The notes below the pieces were generated by a model. It made no database searches. It was not told the origin of the DNA and worked only from the letters and a program-made list of their open reading frames with translations. Positions 1 through 7,412 of a stretch of 13,660 nucleotides of DNA are shown here, in pieces. Within the stretch, counting starts at the first letter, position 1; the number at the start of each line of letters is the position of its first letter. A program made the position numbers and the translations under genes. This DNA is from Pseudomonadota bacterium (GTDB lineage Bacteria > Pseudomonadota > Alphaproteobacteria > Rhizobiales > Hyphomicrobiaceae): the NCBI GenBank assembly GCA_023410905.1, contig JAEYPL010000103.1, positions 1 through 13,660 on the forward strand. Reading direction: 5' to 3'.

Positions 1-20
1 GCTTTTGCCCCGCACCCCAA

Positions 21-35
21 CCGGGGAGACCCCGG
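21..35. other. Short GC-rich perfect hairpin
   Basis: Seen: CCGGGG (21-26), loop AGA, CCCCGG (30-35), a perfect 6-bp stem. It lies downstream of the minus-strand membrane-protein gene, whose stop is at 102. On the minus strand it is followed by only two T, so it is a poor intrinsic terminator for that gene. On the plus strand a run of five T (45-49) follows nine bases later, which could suit a plus-strand gene ending just left of the window. The surrounding C-rich runs could also belong to a dispersed repeat, which cannot be tested from one copy. The remaining bases up to 101 show no gene. Confidence 0.35.
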
Positions 36-101
36 ACCCCCTTCTTTTTAAGACCTGGAGCTTGGCTGCGAGCGCTCCACTTCTCCGTCTCGCTGCTCTT
101 T

Positions 102-530
102 CTAAGCCCGGCGCCCAGCGATCAGCCAGTAGATGAACCCGCCCGTGAAGCCCGCGGTCGCGAACACGGTCCACACCACACCCAACTGCGAAGGATCCTG
201 CGCGGCCGCGCTCATGCGGCTCAGCAATGGCCATGCAGCGAGCACCGCACCACCGCCGAGAATATAGTAGAGCGAGGATCGGATGCGCGCGACCTCGCCG
301 ACGATGACGAGCAGAATGGCGGGGATGACCGTAAAGGTCGAGAACAGCGCGAGGGTGTCGGCGAAGAGGCCGAACATCGCAGAGACCGCGTCGGCATCCA
401 CCTCGCGCCGATGCATGGCGTGCGTGAAGTGCTCCATGCCGAGCGTGAACAGCACAGCGACCGCGGCCAGCGACGCCAGGATGAAACCGAGAGGCACGAG
501 GATGATGCGGCCGACCGCGCGCCAGAACAC
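102..530 (-). CDS. Conserved four-helix inner-membrane protein, function unknown
   Basis: A 142-residue hydrophobic protein with four likely membrane helices at about residues 9-31, 56-80, 86-104 and 116-138. A short charged loop (about 38-47, RREVDAD) lies between helices 1 and 2. The start is a GTG at 530, two bases after the rlmN stop (TGA 535-533). A clear ribosome site, GAGGAG, sits inside the end of rlmN about 8 bases upstream, so the gene is almost certainly translated from the rlmN transcript. I recognise no catalytic motif and assign no family. Position after rlmN suggests co-expression, not necessarily a shared task. Existence of the gene is well supported; function is open. Confidence 0.85.
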   Translation of the reverse strand: MFWRAVGRIILVPLGFILASLAAVAVLFTLGMEHFTHAMHRREVDADAVSAMFGLFADTLALFSTFTVIPAILLVIVGEVARIRSSLYYILGGGAVLAAWPLLSRMSAAAQDPSQLGVVWTVFATAGFTGGFIYWLIAGRRA

Positions 531-532
531 GC

Positions 533-1759
533 TCAGTTCTCCTCGACCGTGGCGGTACGCTCACTCGCGCGCAGCTTGACGCTCTCGGATTTGAGCTGCC
601 CGCAGGCGGCGAGGATGTCGCGACCGCGCGGCGTGCGCACGGGGCTCGCATAGCCCGCCCGGTTCACGACCTCGGCGAATTTCTCGATCTGCTCCCAGTC
701 CGAGCACTCGTAGTCCGTGCCGGGCCAGGGATTGAAGGGAATGAGATTGATCTTCGCGGGGATGCCGGCGAGCAGACGCACGAGCGCGCGCGCTTCGGCG
801 AGACTGTCGTTGACGCCCTTGAGCATAACGTACTCGAAGGTGATGCGCCGCGCATTGGAAAGGCCGGGATAAGCGCGGCAGGCGTCGAGCAGCTCGGCAA
901 TGGGGTACTTCTTGTTGATCGGCACGAGCACATCGCGCAGATCGTCGCGCGTTGCGTGGAGCGAGATCGCGAGCATGGTGTCGGCTTCCTCGCCCCAACG
1001 CGCGATGTTCGGCACGACGCCGGACGTCGAGAGCGTGATGCGGCGCTTGGAGAAGGCGAGGCCGCCACTGTCGGACGCCGTGAGCATTGCGTCGCGCACG
1101 TTGTCGAAATTGTAGAGCGGCTCGCCCATGCCCATGAGCACGATGTTTGTGATCTTGCGCTCGGTGGAGGGCAGGAGATGCGTGTCCTTGATCTCGACGC
1201 CGTCCGGCGCGCCCGCCGGCCAGTCGCCGATGCGGTCGCGCGCGAGCAGGATCTGCCCGACGATCTCGGAAACTTCGAGATTGCGCACGAGGCGTTGCGT
1301 GCCCGTATGGCAGAACGAGCAATTGAGCGTGCAGCCAACCTGCGAAGAAATGCAGAGTGTGCCGCGGTCGCTCTCGGGGATGTAGACTGTCTCGATCTCG
1401 GGCGCGCGCGCCTCATGCCCGCGTCGCGGCAGGCGCAGGAGCCACTTGCGGGTGCCGTCGGCGGAAATCTGCTCAGTGACGATCTCGGGGCGCGCGAGTG
1501 TGTAGGCGCCAGCCAGTGTGGCGCGCAGGTCCTTGGAAATGTCTGTCATGGCGTCGAAGGACGTGACGCCGTGCGCGTAGATCCAGGTCCAGAGCTGGCC
1601 GACGCGCATACGCCGCTGCCGCTCGGGCACACCGATGGCAGCCAGCGCCGCGCTCAGGCCGTCGCGGCTGAGGCCGGCAAGCGTCGGCAGTGGCGCACCT
1701 TCGGTCGCCGACAGGGTCGGCTTTTGCGGTGCGGGGGTCGAATCGAGGACCATGACCAT
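533..1759 (-). CDS. rlmN: 23S rRNA (A2503-C2) / tRNA (A37-C2) methyltransferase RlmN
   Basis: Radical-SAM enzyme that makes 2-methyladenosine in the peptidyl-transferase loop of 23S rRNA and at position 37 of some tRNAs. With the ATG at 1759 the protein has 408 residues. The 4Fe-4S motif CxxxCxxC is C143, C147 and C150 (in VGCTLNCSFC). C136, just before it, and C386 near the C-terminus (RDILAACGQL) match the resolving and methyl-carrying cysteines of E. coli RlmN (C118 and C355). MGMGEPLYNFDNV is the SAM-binding GEP motif. The reading frame stays open up to 1963, but that part is not RlmN-like, overlaps the inverted repeat and a -10-like TATATAAG, and is probably not translated. ATG 1753 is an equally possible start; the ribosome site is weak for both. 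It is followed by a coupled membrane-protein gene and is divergent from fabA. Confidence 0.97.
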   Translation of the reverse strand: MVMVLDSTPAPQKPTLSATEGAPLPTLAGLSRDGLSAALAAIGVPERQRRMRVGQLWTWIYAHGVTSFDAMTDISKDLRATLAGAYTLARPEIVTEQISADGTRKWLLRLPRRGHEARAPEIETVYIPESDRGTLCISSQVGCTLNCSFCHTGTQRLVRNLEVSEIVGQILLARDRIGDWPAGAPDGVEIKDTHLLPSTERKITNIVLMGMGEPLYNFDNVRDAMLTASDSGGLAFSKRRITLSTSGVVPNIARWGEEADTMLAISLHATRDDLRDVLVPINKKYPIAELLDACRAYPGLSNARRITFEYVMLKGVNDSLAEARALVRLLAGIPAKINLIPFNPWPGTDYECSDWEQIEKFAEVVNRAGYASPVRTPRGRDILAACGQLKSESVKLRASERTATVEEN

Positions 1760-1790
1760 GAAGTTGGAACCATTCGCGTCTGATTTGAGC

Positions 1791-1803
1791 CCCTTATATA
1801 GGG
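1791..1803 (-). promoter_or_regulatory. Possible rlmN -10 region
   Basis: Seen: the near-palindrome CCCTTATATAGGG, which on the minus strand reads TATATAAG (1800-1793), about 34 bases upstream of the rlmN ATG at 1759. It is the only AT-rich -10-like block on this strand between rlmN and the inverted repeat. I could not find a convincing -35 element 16-18 bases further upstream, so the call rests on the -10 match and position. Its place inside the upstream-extended reading frame argues for the 1759 start of rlmN. Confidence 0.3.
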
Positions 1804-1856
1804 TGTCGTGCTTCAGGGCCACGGCTGCGACGATGCGGCACTTGCTGGAATCCTGC

Positions 1857-1911
1857 AATGTTGCAGCGTTTGAAGCACGGATTGAATGTGTTAGGTAAAC
1901 GCTGCAACATT
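1857..1911. promoter_or_regulatory. Perfect 15-bp inverted repeat between rlmN and fabA, candidate operator
   Basis: Seen: AATGTTGCAGCGTTT at 1857-1871 and its exact reverse complement AAACGCTGCAACATT at 1897-1911, separated by 25 bases. The left arm also overlaps a second, shorter palindrome, CTGCAATGTTGCAG (1853-1866). The two arms start 40 bases apart, close to four helix turns. The element lies about 98 bases upstream of the rlmN ATG and 80 bases upstream of the fabA ATG. It does not look like an intrinsic terminator, since no T run follows a tight stem. Inference: a two-site operator or DNA-looping site for a regulator of the fab genes, rlmN, or both. I do not recognise the sequence as a known binding site. 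Confidence 0.6.
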
Positions 1912-1990
1912 TATGGCACCGGGCGCGCACGCGACCGTCCGGGCGTGGGGCAGGGAACTCCAAGTACTCGGGGGCAGGGGCAACAGCGAA

Positions 1991-2533
1991 ATGGCAGAGC
2001 GGCGTTCAAGCTTCGACTATGACGATCTTCTGGCGTGCGGTCGCGCTGAACTGTTCGGCGCGGGCAACGCGCAGCTCCCGCTTCCGCCGATGCTGATGTT
2101 CGATCGCATTACGCATGTGTCCGAGGAAGGCGGCGCGCACGGCAAGGGCCAGATCAAGGCGACGCTCGCGGTCGCCGGCAATCCGAATTGCGACTGGTTC
2201 TTCTCGTGCCACTTCAAGGACGATCCGGTCATGCCGGGATGCCTCGGCCTCGATGCCCTCTGGCAGCTCACCGGCTTTTATCTCGGCTGGCTCGGTGCGC
2301 CGGGCCGCGGTCGCGCACTCGGCGTCGGCGAGGTCAAGTTCACCGGCATGGTTCTGCCGACGGTGCGGATGCTCGAGTACACCGTCGACATCAAGCGCGT
2401 CATCCTGCGCAAGCTGAAGCTCGGCATCGGTGATGGCACGCTGACAGCAGATGGCCAGGTCATCTACACGGCGAGCGAGCTGAAAGTCGGATTGTTCGAG
2501 ACCGGGCAAGAGGCAGGTGGCGCTGCGGCCTGA
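1991..2533 (+). CDS. fabA: 3-hydroxydecanoyl-ACP dehydratase/isomerase FabA
   Basis: Bifunctional cytosolic enzyme of type II fatty acid synthesis. It dehydrates 3-hydroxydecanoyl-ACP and isomerises trans-2- to cis-3-decenoyl-ACP, the branch point to unsaturated fatty acids. The 180-residue protein is slightly longer than the usual 171-172. The hotdog-fold active site is plain: H74 in CHFKDDPVMPG and D88 in GCLGLDALWQLTGFYLGW, matching H70 and D84 of E. coli. I chose the ATG at 1991 because the family-like sequence begins there (AERRSSFDYDDLLACGRAEL) and purine-rich GGGGGCAGGGG lies just upstream. An in-frame ATG at 1913 would overlap the inverted repeat and add an unrelated leader. fabB follows after about 103 bases. 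Confidence 0.98.
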   Translation: MAERRSSFDYDDLLACGRAELFGAGNAQLPLPPMLMFDRITHVSEEGGAHGKGQIKATLAVAGNPNCDWFFSCHFKDDPVMPGCLGLDALWQLTGFYLGWLGAPGRGRALGVGEVKFTGMVLPTVRMLEYTVDIKRVILRKLKLGIGDGTLTADGQVIYTASELKVGLFETGQEAGGAAA

Positions 2534-2636
2534 AGCCATATAAGCGAGTTGCCCCGAGTGGCATGATTGTGATGAGGGTGGTTTCGGACTGCAAATGCGT
2601 GCAAGCCGGGCCGCTCCAGCGGAAGGAAGGCGGAGA

Positions 2637-3863
2637 ATGAGGCGGGTCGTCGTTACCGGGATGGGCATCGTCTCATCTATCGGCAACAGCACGCAGGAAG
2701 TGCTGGCTTCACTCCGCGAGGCCAAATCCGGCATCACACGCGCGGAGAAGTACGCCGAACTCGGCTTCCGCAGCCAGGTCCACGGCGCGCCGAGCATCGA
2801 CTGGGAAGCGGCCGTGCCGCGCAAGCCCAAGCGCTTCATGGAAGCAGGCGTCGCGTGGAATTACATCGCCATGGAGCAGGCGATCCGCGACGCGGGCCTC
2901 GAAGAGAAGGACGTGATCAACGAGCGCACGGGCATCATCGTGGGCTCGGGCGGTCCCTCGACGCTCGCCATAGTCCGCGCTGCCGAAACAACGCGCGACA
3001 AGGGGCCGAAAAAGATCGGCCCCTTCGAGGTGCCGAAGGCCATGTGCTCGGGGCCATCGGCCGTTCTCGCTACGAGCTTCCAGATCAAGGGCGTGAACTA
3101 CTCGATCTCATCGGCCTGCGCGACCTCTGCGCACTGCATCGGAAATGCCGCCGAGATGATTCAGTGGGGCAAGCAGGACGTCATGTTTGCCGGAGGCTGC
3201 GAGGAACTCGAGTGGTCGTTGTCGGTGCTTTTCGACGCGATGGGAGCGATGTCGAGCAAGTTCAACGAGACGCCCTCGACAGCCTCGCGCGCTTATGACG
3301 CCAACCGCGACGGCTTCGTGATCGCAGGTGGCGCCGGGATGCTGGTGCTCGAGGAGCGCGAGCGCGCGATTGCCCGGGGCGCCAAAATCTATGGCGAGTT
3401 GGTCGGTTACGGCGCCACGTCCGACGGCTTCGACATGGTGGCTCCGTCCGGCGAGGGGGCGGTCCGTTGCATGCGCAAGGCGTTGGAAGGTTTCGACGGC
3501 AAGGGGGTCGGCAAAATCGACTACATCAACCCCCATGGCACGGGCACGCCGGTCGGTGACGAGCGTGAAATCGGGGCCATCCGCGAGGTTTTCGGGAAAG
3601 AAATGCCGCCCATTTCTTCGACTAAATCGCTGACCGGGCACTCGCTCGGGGCGATCGGCGTGCAGGAGGCGATCTTTTCGCTCCTCATGCTGAACAATGG
3701 TTTCATTTGCGAGAGCGCCAACATCCAGGAATTGGACCCGGCATTCGCCGACGTGCCGATCGTCCGGGAACGTCAGGATGTTTCTCTTAACTGTGTGCTG
3801 TCGAACAGCTTTGGTTTCGGCGGTACGAATGCCACCCTGGCATTCCGCCGCCATTCAGGCTAA
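2637..3863 (+). CDS. fabB: 3-oxoacyl-ACP synthase I FabB
   Basis: Condensing enzyme that elongates cis-3-decenoyl-ACP, so it works directly after FabA in unsaturated fatty acid synthesis. The 408-residue protein has the full Cys-His-His triad: C161 (SSACATSAHC), H300 (NPHGTGTPVGD) and H335 (KSLTGHSLGAIG). The glycine-rich end SNSFGFGGTNA is also intact. Length matches the family, about 405. The start at 2637 has a strong ribosome site (GGAAGGAAGGCGGAG) and begins with the typical MRRVVVTGMGIVS. An in-frame ATG at 2595 would add 14 residues with no family likeness. The gap before fabI is 177 bases and holds short GC-rich inverted repeats, so some separate control of fabI is possible. Confidence 0.98.
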   Translation: MRRVVVTGMGIVSSIGNSTQEVLASLREAKSGITRAEKYAELGFRSQVHGAPSIDWEAAVPRKPKRFMEAGVAWNYIAMEQAIRDAGLEEKDVINERTGIIVGSGGPSTLAIVRAAETTRDKGPKKIGPFEVPKAMCSGPSAVLATSFQIKGVNYSISSACATSAHCIGNAAEMIQWGKQDVMFAGGCEELEWSLSVLFDAMGAMSSKFNETPSTASRAYDANRDGFVIAGGAGMLVLEERERAIARGAKIYGELVGYGATSDGFDMVAPSGEGAVRCMRKALEGFDGKGVGKIDYINPHGTGTPVGDEREIGAIREVFGKEMPPISSTKSLTGHSLGAIGVQEAIFSLLMLNNGFICESANIQELDPAFADVPIVRERQDVSLNCVLSNSFGFGGTNATLAFRRHSG

Positions 3864-3910
3864 GGGCAGGGCGCCGACGGCGCCGCACCCTTCTTCCTGG
3901 CGGCCCGGTC

Positions 3911-3927
3911 GGGCGCACTTGGCGCCC
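3911..3927. other. Short hairpin in the fabB-fabI gap
   Basis: Seen: GGGCGC (3911-3916), loop ACTTG, GCGCCC (3922-3927), in a stretch that also contains two nearby GGCGCC palindromes around 3872-3886. No T run follows, so it is not a standard intrinsic terminator. It may slow the polymerase or protect the upstream message, or it may only reflect GC-rich spacer sequence. No gene or clear promoter is visible in the rest of the gap up to 4040. Confidence 0.25.
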
Positions 3928-4040
3928 CCCAGAGGGTGCCAGGATCCATGGAGCATTTTCGCCGAGACAAGGCGACGGCCACTCAGCGCTGCTGGCTTTC
4001 AGCAGCGCGCAGGGCCGATCTCGTTACCGTAGGGGCTCGA

Positions 4041-4913
4041 ATGAGCGAGAAAGATATTCTGGCGCCGGGTGCGCTGATGGCCGGCAAGCGCGGTCTCGTG
4101 ATGGGCGTCGCCAACGATCGCTCGATCGCGTGGGGCATCGCGACGGCGCTGGCCAAGCATGGCGCCAAGCTCGCGTTCACCTACCAGGGTGATGCCTTCG
4201 GCCGCCGCGCGGTGCCGCTGGCCGAGTCGGTCGGCTCGGAGGTCATCGTGCCCTGCGACGTGAGCGACCTCGCCAGCGTCGACAGTGTGTTCAGCGAGAT
4301 CGAGAACAAGTGGGGCGGCCTCGACTTCGTCGTGCACGCGCTTGCCTTCTCCGATCGGCGCGAGCTCATGGGCCGCTACTCCGATACGACGCGCGACAAC
4401 TTCACCAATACCATGGTGATCTCCTGCTTCTCCTTCACGGAGATCGCCAAGCGCGCAGCACCGCTCATGAAGAACGGCGGATCGCTGCTGACGCTCACCT
4501 ACGGCGGTTCCGAGCGCGTCGTGCCCTCCTACAATGTGATGGGCGTCGCCAAGGCGGCACTGGAAGCCTCGGTGCGCTATCTGGCGGCTGATTTCGGTCC
4601 GCAGGGCATTCGCGTGAACGCGCTCTCGGCCGGTCCCATGCGCACGCTCGCCGGCGCCGCAATTTCGGACGCCCGCGTCATCTTCAACTTCCAGGGTGAC
4701 AGCGCGCCGCTGCGGCGCACGCCGACGCTCTCGGAAGTCGGCGGCTCGGCCTTGTACCTGCTGTCGGATCTCGGTGGCGGCGTGACCGGTGAGGTCCACT
4801 ACGTTGATTGCGGCTACAATATCGTGTCCATGCCCTCGCTCGAGGCGCTGAAAGCCCAGGACGAACTGGTCGAGAGAGCCCGCGCCGCGCTCAAGGAAGC
4901 CGGCAAGGCCTGA
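4041..4913 (+). CDS. fabI: NADH-dependent enoyl-ACP reductase FabI
   Basis: Catalyses the last reduction of each fatty acid elongation cycle, trans-2-enoyl-ACP to acyl-ACP, and is the usual triclosan target. The 290-residue protein is a short-chain dehydrogenase-fold enzyme of the FabI type: the nucleotide-binding turn is GVANDRSIAWGIA (22-34), and the catalytic pair is Y164 and K171 (Y-x6-K in SYNVMGVAK), with Y154 as the upstream active-site tyrosine. The end RVNALSAGPMRTLAGAAI is typical. The ATG at 4041 has AGGGG about 8 bases upstream; an ATG at 4077 (MAGKRGLV) would give a shorter protein, and the in-frame ATG at 3936 would add an unrelated leader. It is the last gene of the fab group; a strong hairpin follows. 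Confidence 0.97.
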   Translation: MSEKDILAPGALMAGKRGLVMGVANDRSIAWGIATALAKHGAKLAFTYQGDAFGRRAVPLAESVGSEVIVPCDVSDLASVDSVFSEIENKWGGLDFVVHALAFSDRRELMGRYSDTTRDNFTNTMVISCFSFTEIAKRAAPLMKNGGSLLTLTYGGSERVVPSYNVMGVAKAALEASVRYLAADFGPQGIRVNALSAGPMRTLAGAAISDARVIFNFQGDSAPLRRTPTLSEVGGSALYLLSDLGGGVTGEVHYVDCGYNIVSMPSLEALKAQDELVERARAALKEAGKA

Positions 4914-4952
4914 GCCCTTACCGAGCCCCAGATCATTGCAGACTTGAGTAGC

Positions 4953-4977
4953 ATGGCGCTTCCATCGGGAGCGCCAT
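4953..4977 (+). terminator. Hairpin after fabI, possible terminator
   Basis: Seen: ATGGCGCT (4953-4960) and AGCGCCAT (4970-4977) form a perfect 8-bp stem. Inner bases TCC and GGG can extend it to 11 pairs (one G-U) around the loop ATC. Only a weak pyrimidine stretch (CGCTCT) follows, not a T run, so termination may be partial or Rho-assisted. It sits 40 bases after the fabI stop and about 68 bases before the icd start, which suggests that icd is at least partly a separate transcript. Confidence 0.5.
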
Positions 4978-5044
4978 CGCTCTATGGTGCGCCGCGAAAT
5001 TCAGGCCGATGGGCCATGGCACGCCCGAGAGAGAGGAAGCGCAT

Positions 5045-6259
5045 ATGTCCAAGATCAAAGTCACCGGAACGGTCGTCGAAATGGACGGCGACGAGATGAC
5101 CCGCATCATCTGGCAGCTGATCAAGGACAAGCTGATCCACCCCTACCTGGACGTCAATCTCGAGTACTACGACCTCGGCGTCGAGGCGCGCGACAAGACC
5201 AACGACCAGATCACCATCGACGCCGCCAACGCGACGAAGAAGCACGGCGTCGCCGTGAAGTGCGCGACCATCACGCCGGATGAAGCGCGCGTCGAAGAGT
5301 TCAAGCTCAAGGATATGTGGCGGAGCCCGAACGGGACCATCCGCAACATCCTCGGCGGCACCATCTTCCGTGAGCCCATCATCTGCAAGAACGTGCCGCG
5401 CCTCGTTCCCGGCTGGACGCAGCCGTTCGTCATCGGCCGCCATGCCTTTGGCGACCAGTACCGCGCGACGGACTTCAAGTTCCCCGGCAAGGGCACCATC
5501 ACGCTGAAGTTCGTCGGCGAGGATGGCCAGGTCATCGAGAAGGAAGTGATCAAGACGCCCGGTTCGGGCGTGACCATGGCCATGTTCAACTACGACGAGT
5601 CGATCCGCGACTTCGCGCGCGCCTCGTTCAACTACGGCCTCGCGCGCAACTACCCGGTCTACCTCTCGACCAAGAACACGATCCTCAAGGTCTATGACGG
5701 CCGCTTCAAGGACATCTTCCAGGAAGTGTTCGACAAGGAGTTCAAGGCCGAGTTTGACAAGCGCAAGCTCACCTACGAGCATCGCCTCATCGACGACATG
5801 GTGGCGGCGTGCCTGAAGTGGTCCGGCGGTTATGTGTGGGCGTGCAAGAACTACGACGGCGACGTGCAGTCCGATACGGCGGCCCAGGGCTTCGGCTCGC
5901 TCGGCCTCATGACGTCCGTGCTCATGACGCCGGATGGCAAGACCTGCGAAGCAGAGGCCGCGCACGGCACGGTCACGCGTCACTATCGCGAGCACCAGAA
6001 GGGCCGCGAGACCTCGACGAACTCCATGGCCTCGATCTTCGCCTGGACGCGTGGCCTCGCCCACCGCGCCAAGCTCGACAACAATCCCGAGCTCGCGAAG
6101 TTTTCGAGCACGCTCGAGAAGGTCTGCATCGACACTGTCGAGTCGGGCTTCATGACGAAGGATCTGGCGCTGCTCGTCGGCGATCAGCAGAAGTGGCTCT
6201 CGACCACGGGCTTCCTCGACAAGATCGACGAGAACCTCAAGAAGGCCATGACAGCGTAA
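5045..6259 (+). CDS. icd: NADP-dependent isocitrate dehydrogenase, eukaryote-like type
   Basis: TCA-cycle enzyme that oxidises and decarboxylates isocitrate to 2-oxoglutarate with NADP. The 404-residue protein is of the homodimeric kind close to animal IDH1/IDH2, not the E. coli kind. Substrate-binding residues fall at the human IDH1 numbers in the first third: T77, S94, R100, R109, R132 and Y139. The catalytic lysine (K210, in STKNTILK) and metal-binding aspartates (D250, D273, D277) follow with a two-residue shift. GTVTRHYR carries the NADP-binding arginine and histidine. The ATG at 5045 has AGAGGAAG upstream; an ATG at 5009 would add a leader across that ribosome site. Flanked by a hairpin upstream and an intrinsic terminator downstream, it is probably transcribed alone. 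Confidence 0.98.
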   Translation: MSKIKVTGTVVEMDGDEMTRIIWQLIKDKLIHPYLDVNLEYYDLGVEARDKTNDQITIDAANATKKHGVAVKCATITPDEARVEEFKLKDMWRSPNGTIRNILGGTIFREPIICKNVPRLVPGWTQPFVIGRHAFGDQYRATDFKFPGKGTITLKFVGEDGQVIEKEVIKTPGSGVTMAMFNYDESIRDFARASFNYGLARNYPVYLSTKNTILKVYDGRFKDIFQEVFDKEFKAEFDKRKLTYEHRLIDDMVAACLKWSGGYVWACKNYDGDVQSDTAAQGFGSLGLMTSVLMTPDGKTCEAEAAHGTVTRHYREHQKGRETSTNSMASIFAWTRGLAHRAKLDNNPELAKFSSTLEKVCIDTVESGFMTKDLALLVGDQQKWLSTTGFLDKIDENLKKAMTA

Positions 6260-6315
6260 GCTGTCCGGAAAAGATGTCTGCCTCAGCTCGGCCGACAATT
6301 TGATCGTACGATCCG

Positions 6316-6351
6316 GCATCCGGCAGACCAGCCGGGTGCCGGATGCGTTTT
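6316..6351 (+). terminator. Intrinsic terminator after icd
   Basis: Seen: GCATCCGGCA (6316-6325) pairs perfectly with TGCCGGATGC (6337-6346) around an 11-base loop, and is followed by GTTTT (6347-6351). The 10-bp GC-rich stem plus T run, 56 bases after the icd stop, is a classic Rho-independent terminator. It separates icd from the downstream peptidase gene. Confidence 0.85.
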
Positions 6352-6382
6352 GAGCTATTCGCTAGCTGGGAGTTCTTCCAAC

Positions 6383-7339
6383 ATGACCGAGCTGCGCACG
6401 TTCTATCCCGAGATCGAGCCCTACGAGACGGGGCATCTCGACGTCGGCGACGGCCATGTCATCTACTGGGAGCGTGTGGGGACGCGGGGCGCGAAGCCGG
6501 CTGTCTTCCTGCACGGCGGCCCAGGCGGAGGATGCTCCCCGAACCAGCGTCGCGCATTCGATCCGGCATTGTACGACGTCACGTTGTTCGATCAGCGCGG
6601 CTGCGGGCGCTCGACGCCGCACGCAAACCTCGAAGCCAACACCACATGGCACCTCGTTGCCGACATCGAGCGGCTGCGCGAGCTGGCTGGCGTCGAGAAG
6701 TGGCAGGTGTTCGGTGGTTCATGGGGCTCGACGCTCGCGCTTGCCTATGCCGAGACGCATCCGCATCGCGTAACCGAGCTGATCGTGCGCGGGATCTATA
6801 CGCTGCAGAAGAGCGAACTCGACTGGTACTATCAGTTCGGTGTCTCGGAGATGTTTCCCGACAAGTGGGAGCGCTTTCTCGCGCCCATTCCCGAGGGCGA
6901 GCGCGGCGACCTCATGGCCGCCTATAGCAAGCGTCTGACGCATTCGGATCGCGCCGTGCAGATCGAAGCGGCCAAGGCCTGGAGCCTGTGGGAAGGCGAG
7001 ACCATCACGCTGCTGCCCGATCCGGCGCTGACGAGCCAGCACGGCAGCGACGATTTCGCACTCGCCTTCGCACGCATCGAGAACCACTACTTCACGCACG
7101 CCGGCTGGCTGGAGGAAGGCCAGCTCCTGCGTGATGCTCACAAGCTCAAGGGCATTCCCGGACTGATCGTGCACGGCCGCTACGACATGCCGTGCCCGCT
7201 TCGCACCGCTTGGGATCTCGCCCGTGCGTGGCCCGACGCGGATTTTCATATCGTCGAGGGCGCGGGGCATGCCTTTTCTGAACCCGGTATCCTCGATCGC
7301 CTGATCCGCGCGACGGACAAGTTTGCCGGCAAAGTTTGA
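6383..7339 (+). CDS. pip: Proline iminopeptidase, S33 family alpha/beta hydrolase
   Basis: Cytosolic peptidase that removes N-terminal proline from peptides. The 318-residue protein has the family's features in order: oxyanion-hole motif HGGPGGG (44-50), DQRGCGRSTPH (70-80), nucleophile S113 in GGSWGS, a cap region of roughly 140-240, catalytic D268 (HGRYDMPCP) and H296 (GAGHAFSEPG). Length agrees with the family, about 310-320. The ATG at 6383 is chosen because the conserved sequence (FYPEIEPYETGHLDV) follows at once. An in-frame TTG at 6350 lies inside the icd terminator and is unlikely. The ribosome site is weak (GGGAG). No signal peptide is seen. The gene lies upstream of the GFA protein and a peptide-type binding protein, which would fit peptide use, though this is only positional. 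Confidence 0.93.
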   Translation: MTELRTFYPEIEPYETGHLDVGDGHVIYWERVGTRGAKPAVFLHGGPGGGCSPNQRRAFDPALYDVTLFDQRGCGRSTPHANLEANTTWHLVADIERLRELAGVEKWQVFGGSWGSTLALAYAETHPHRVTELIVRGIYTLQKSELDWYYQFGVSEMFPDKWERFLAPIPEGERGDLMAAYSKRLTHSDRAVQIEAAKAWSLWEGETITLLPDPALTSQHGSDDFALAFARIENHYFTHAGWLEEGQLLRDAHKLKGIPGLIVHGRYDMPCPLRTAWDLARAWPDADFHIVEGAGHAFSEPGILDRLIRATDKFAGKV

Positions 7340-7412
7340 GCCGTATCGTTCTGCTGTCTTTTGCTGATCTCATGCGTTATGCGCGCAGTAGCTGCAGAAG
7401 CACGAGGTCACG

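Noticed and set aside
956..1783. A 275-codon plus-strand frame opposite rlmN
   Set aside because: It is antisense to a gene with all RlmN motifs and has no recognisable domain or ribosome site.
1897..1911. The inverted repeat as an Irr, FabR or FadR site
   Set aside because: The sequence does not resemble the consensus sites I know for these regulators, and no such regulator gene is in the window.
1760..1963. A 68-residue N-terminal extension of RlmN
   Set aside because: It is not RlmN-like and would run through the inverted repeat and a likely -10 element.
3108..4799. Two frames of about 250 codons on the minus strand opposite fabB (3108-3854) and fabI (3999-4799)
   Set aside because: Both are shadows of well-defined genes with intact active sites on the plus strand; the products have no family features.
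4982..6319. A 445-codon open frame on the minus strand opposite icd
   Set aside because: It is an exact shadow of icd. The product is rich in Ala, Arg, Val and Asp without family motifs, and icd is fully conserved on the plus strand. GC-rich genes often leave such open frames.
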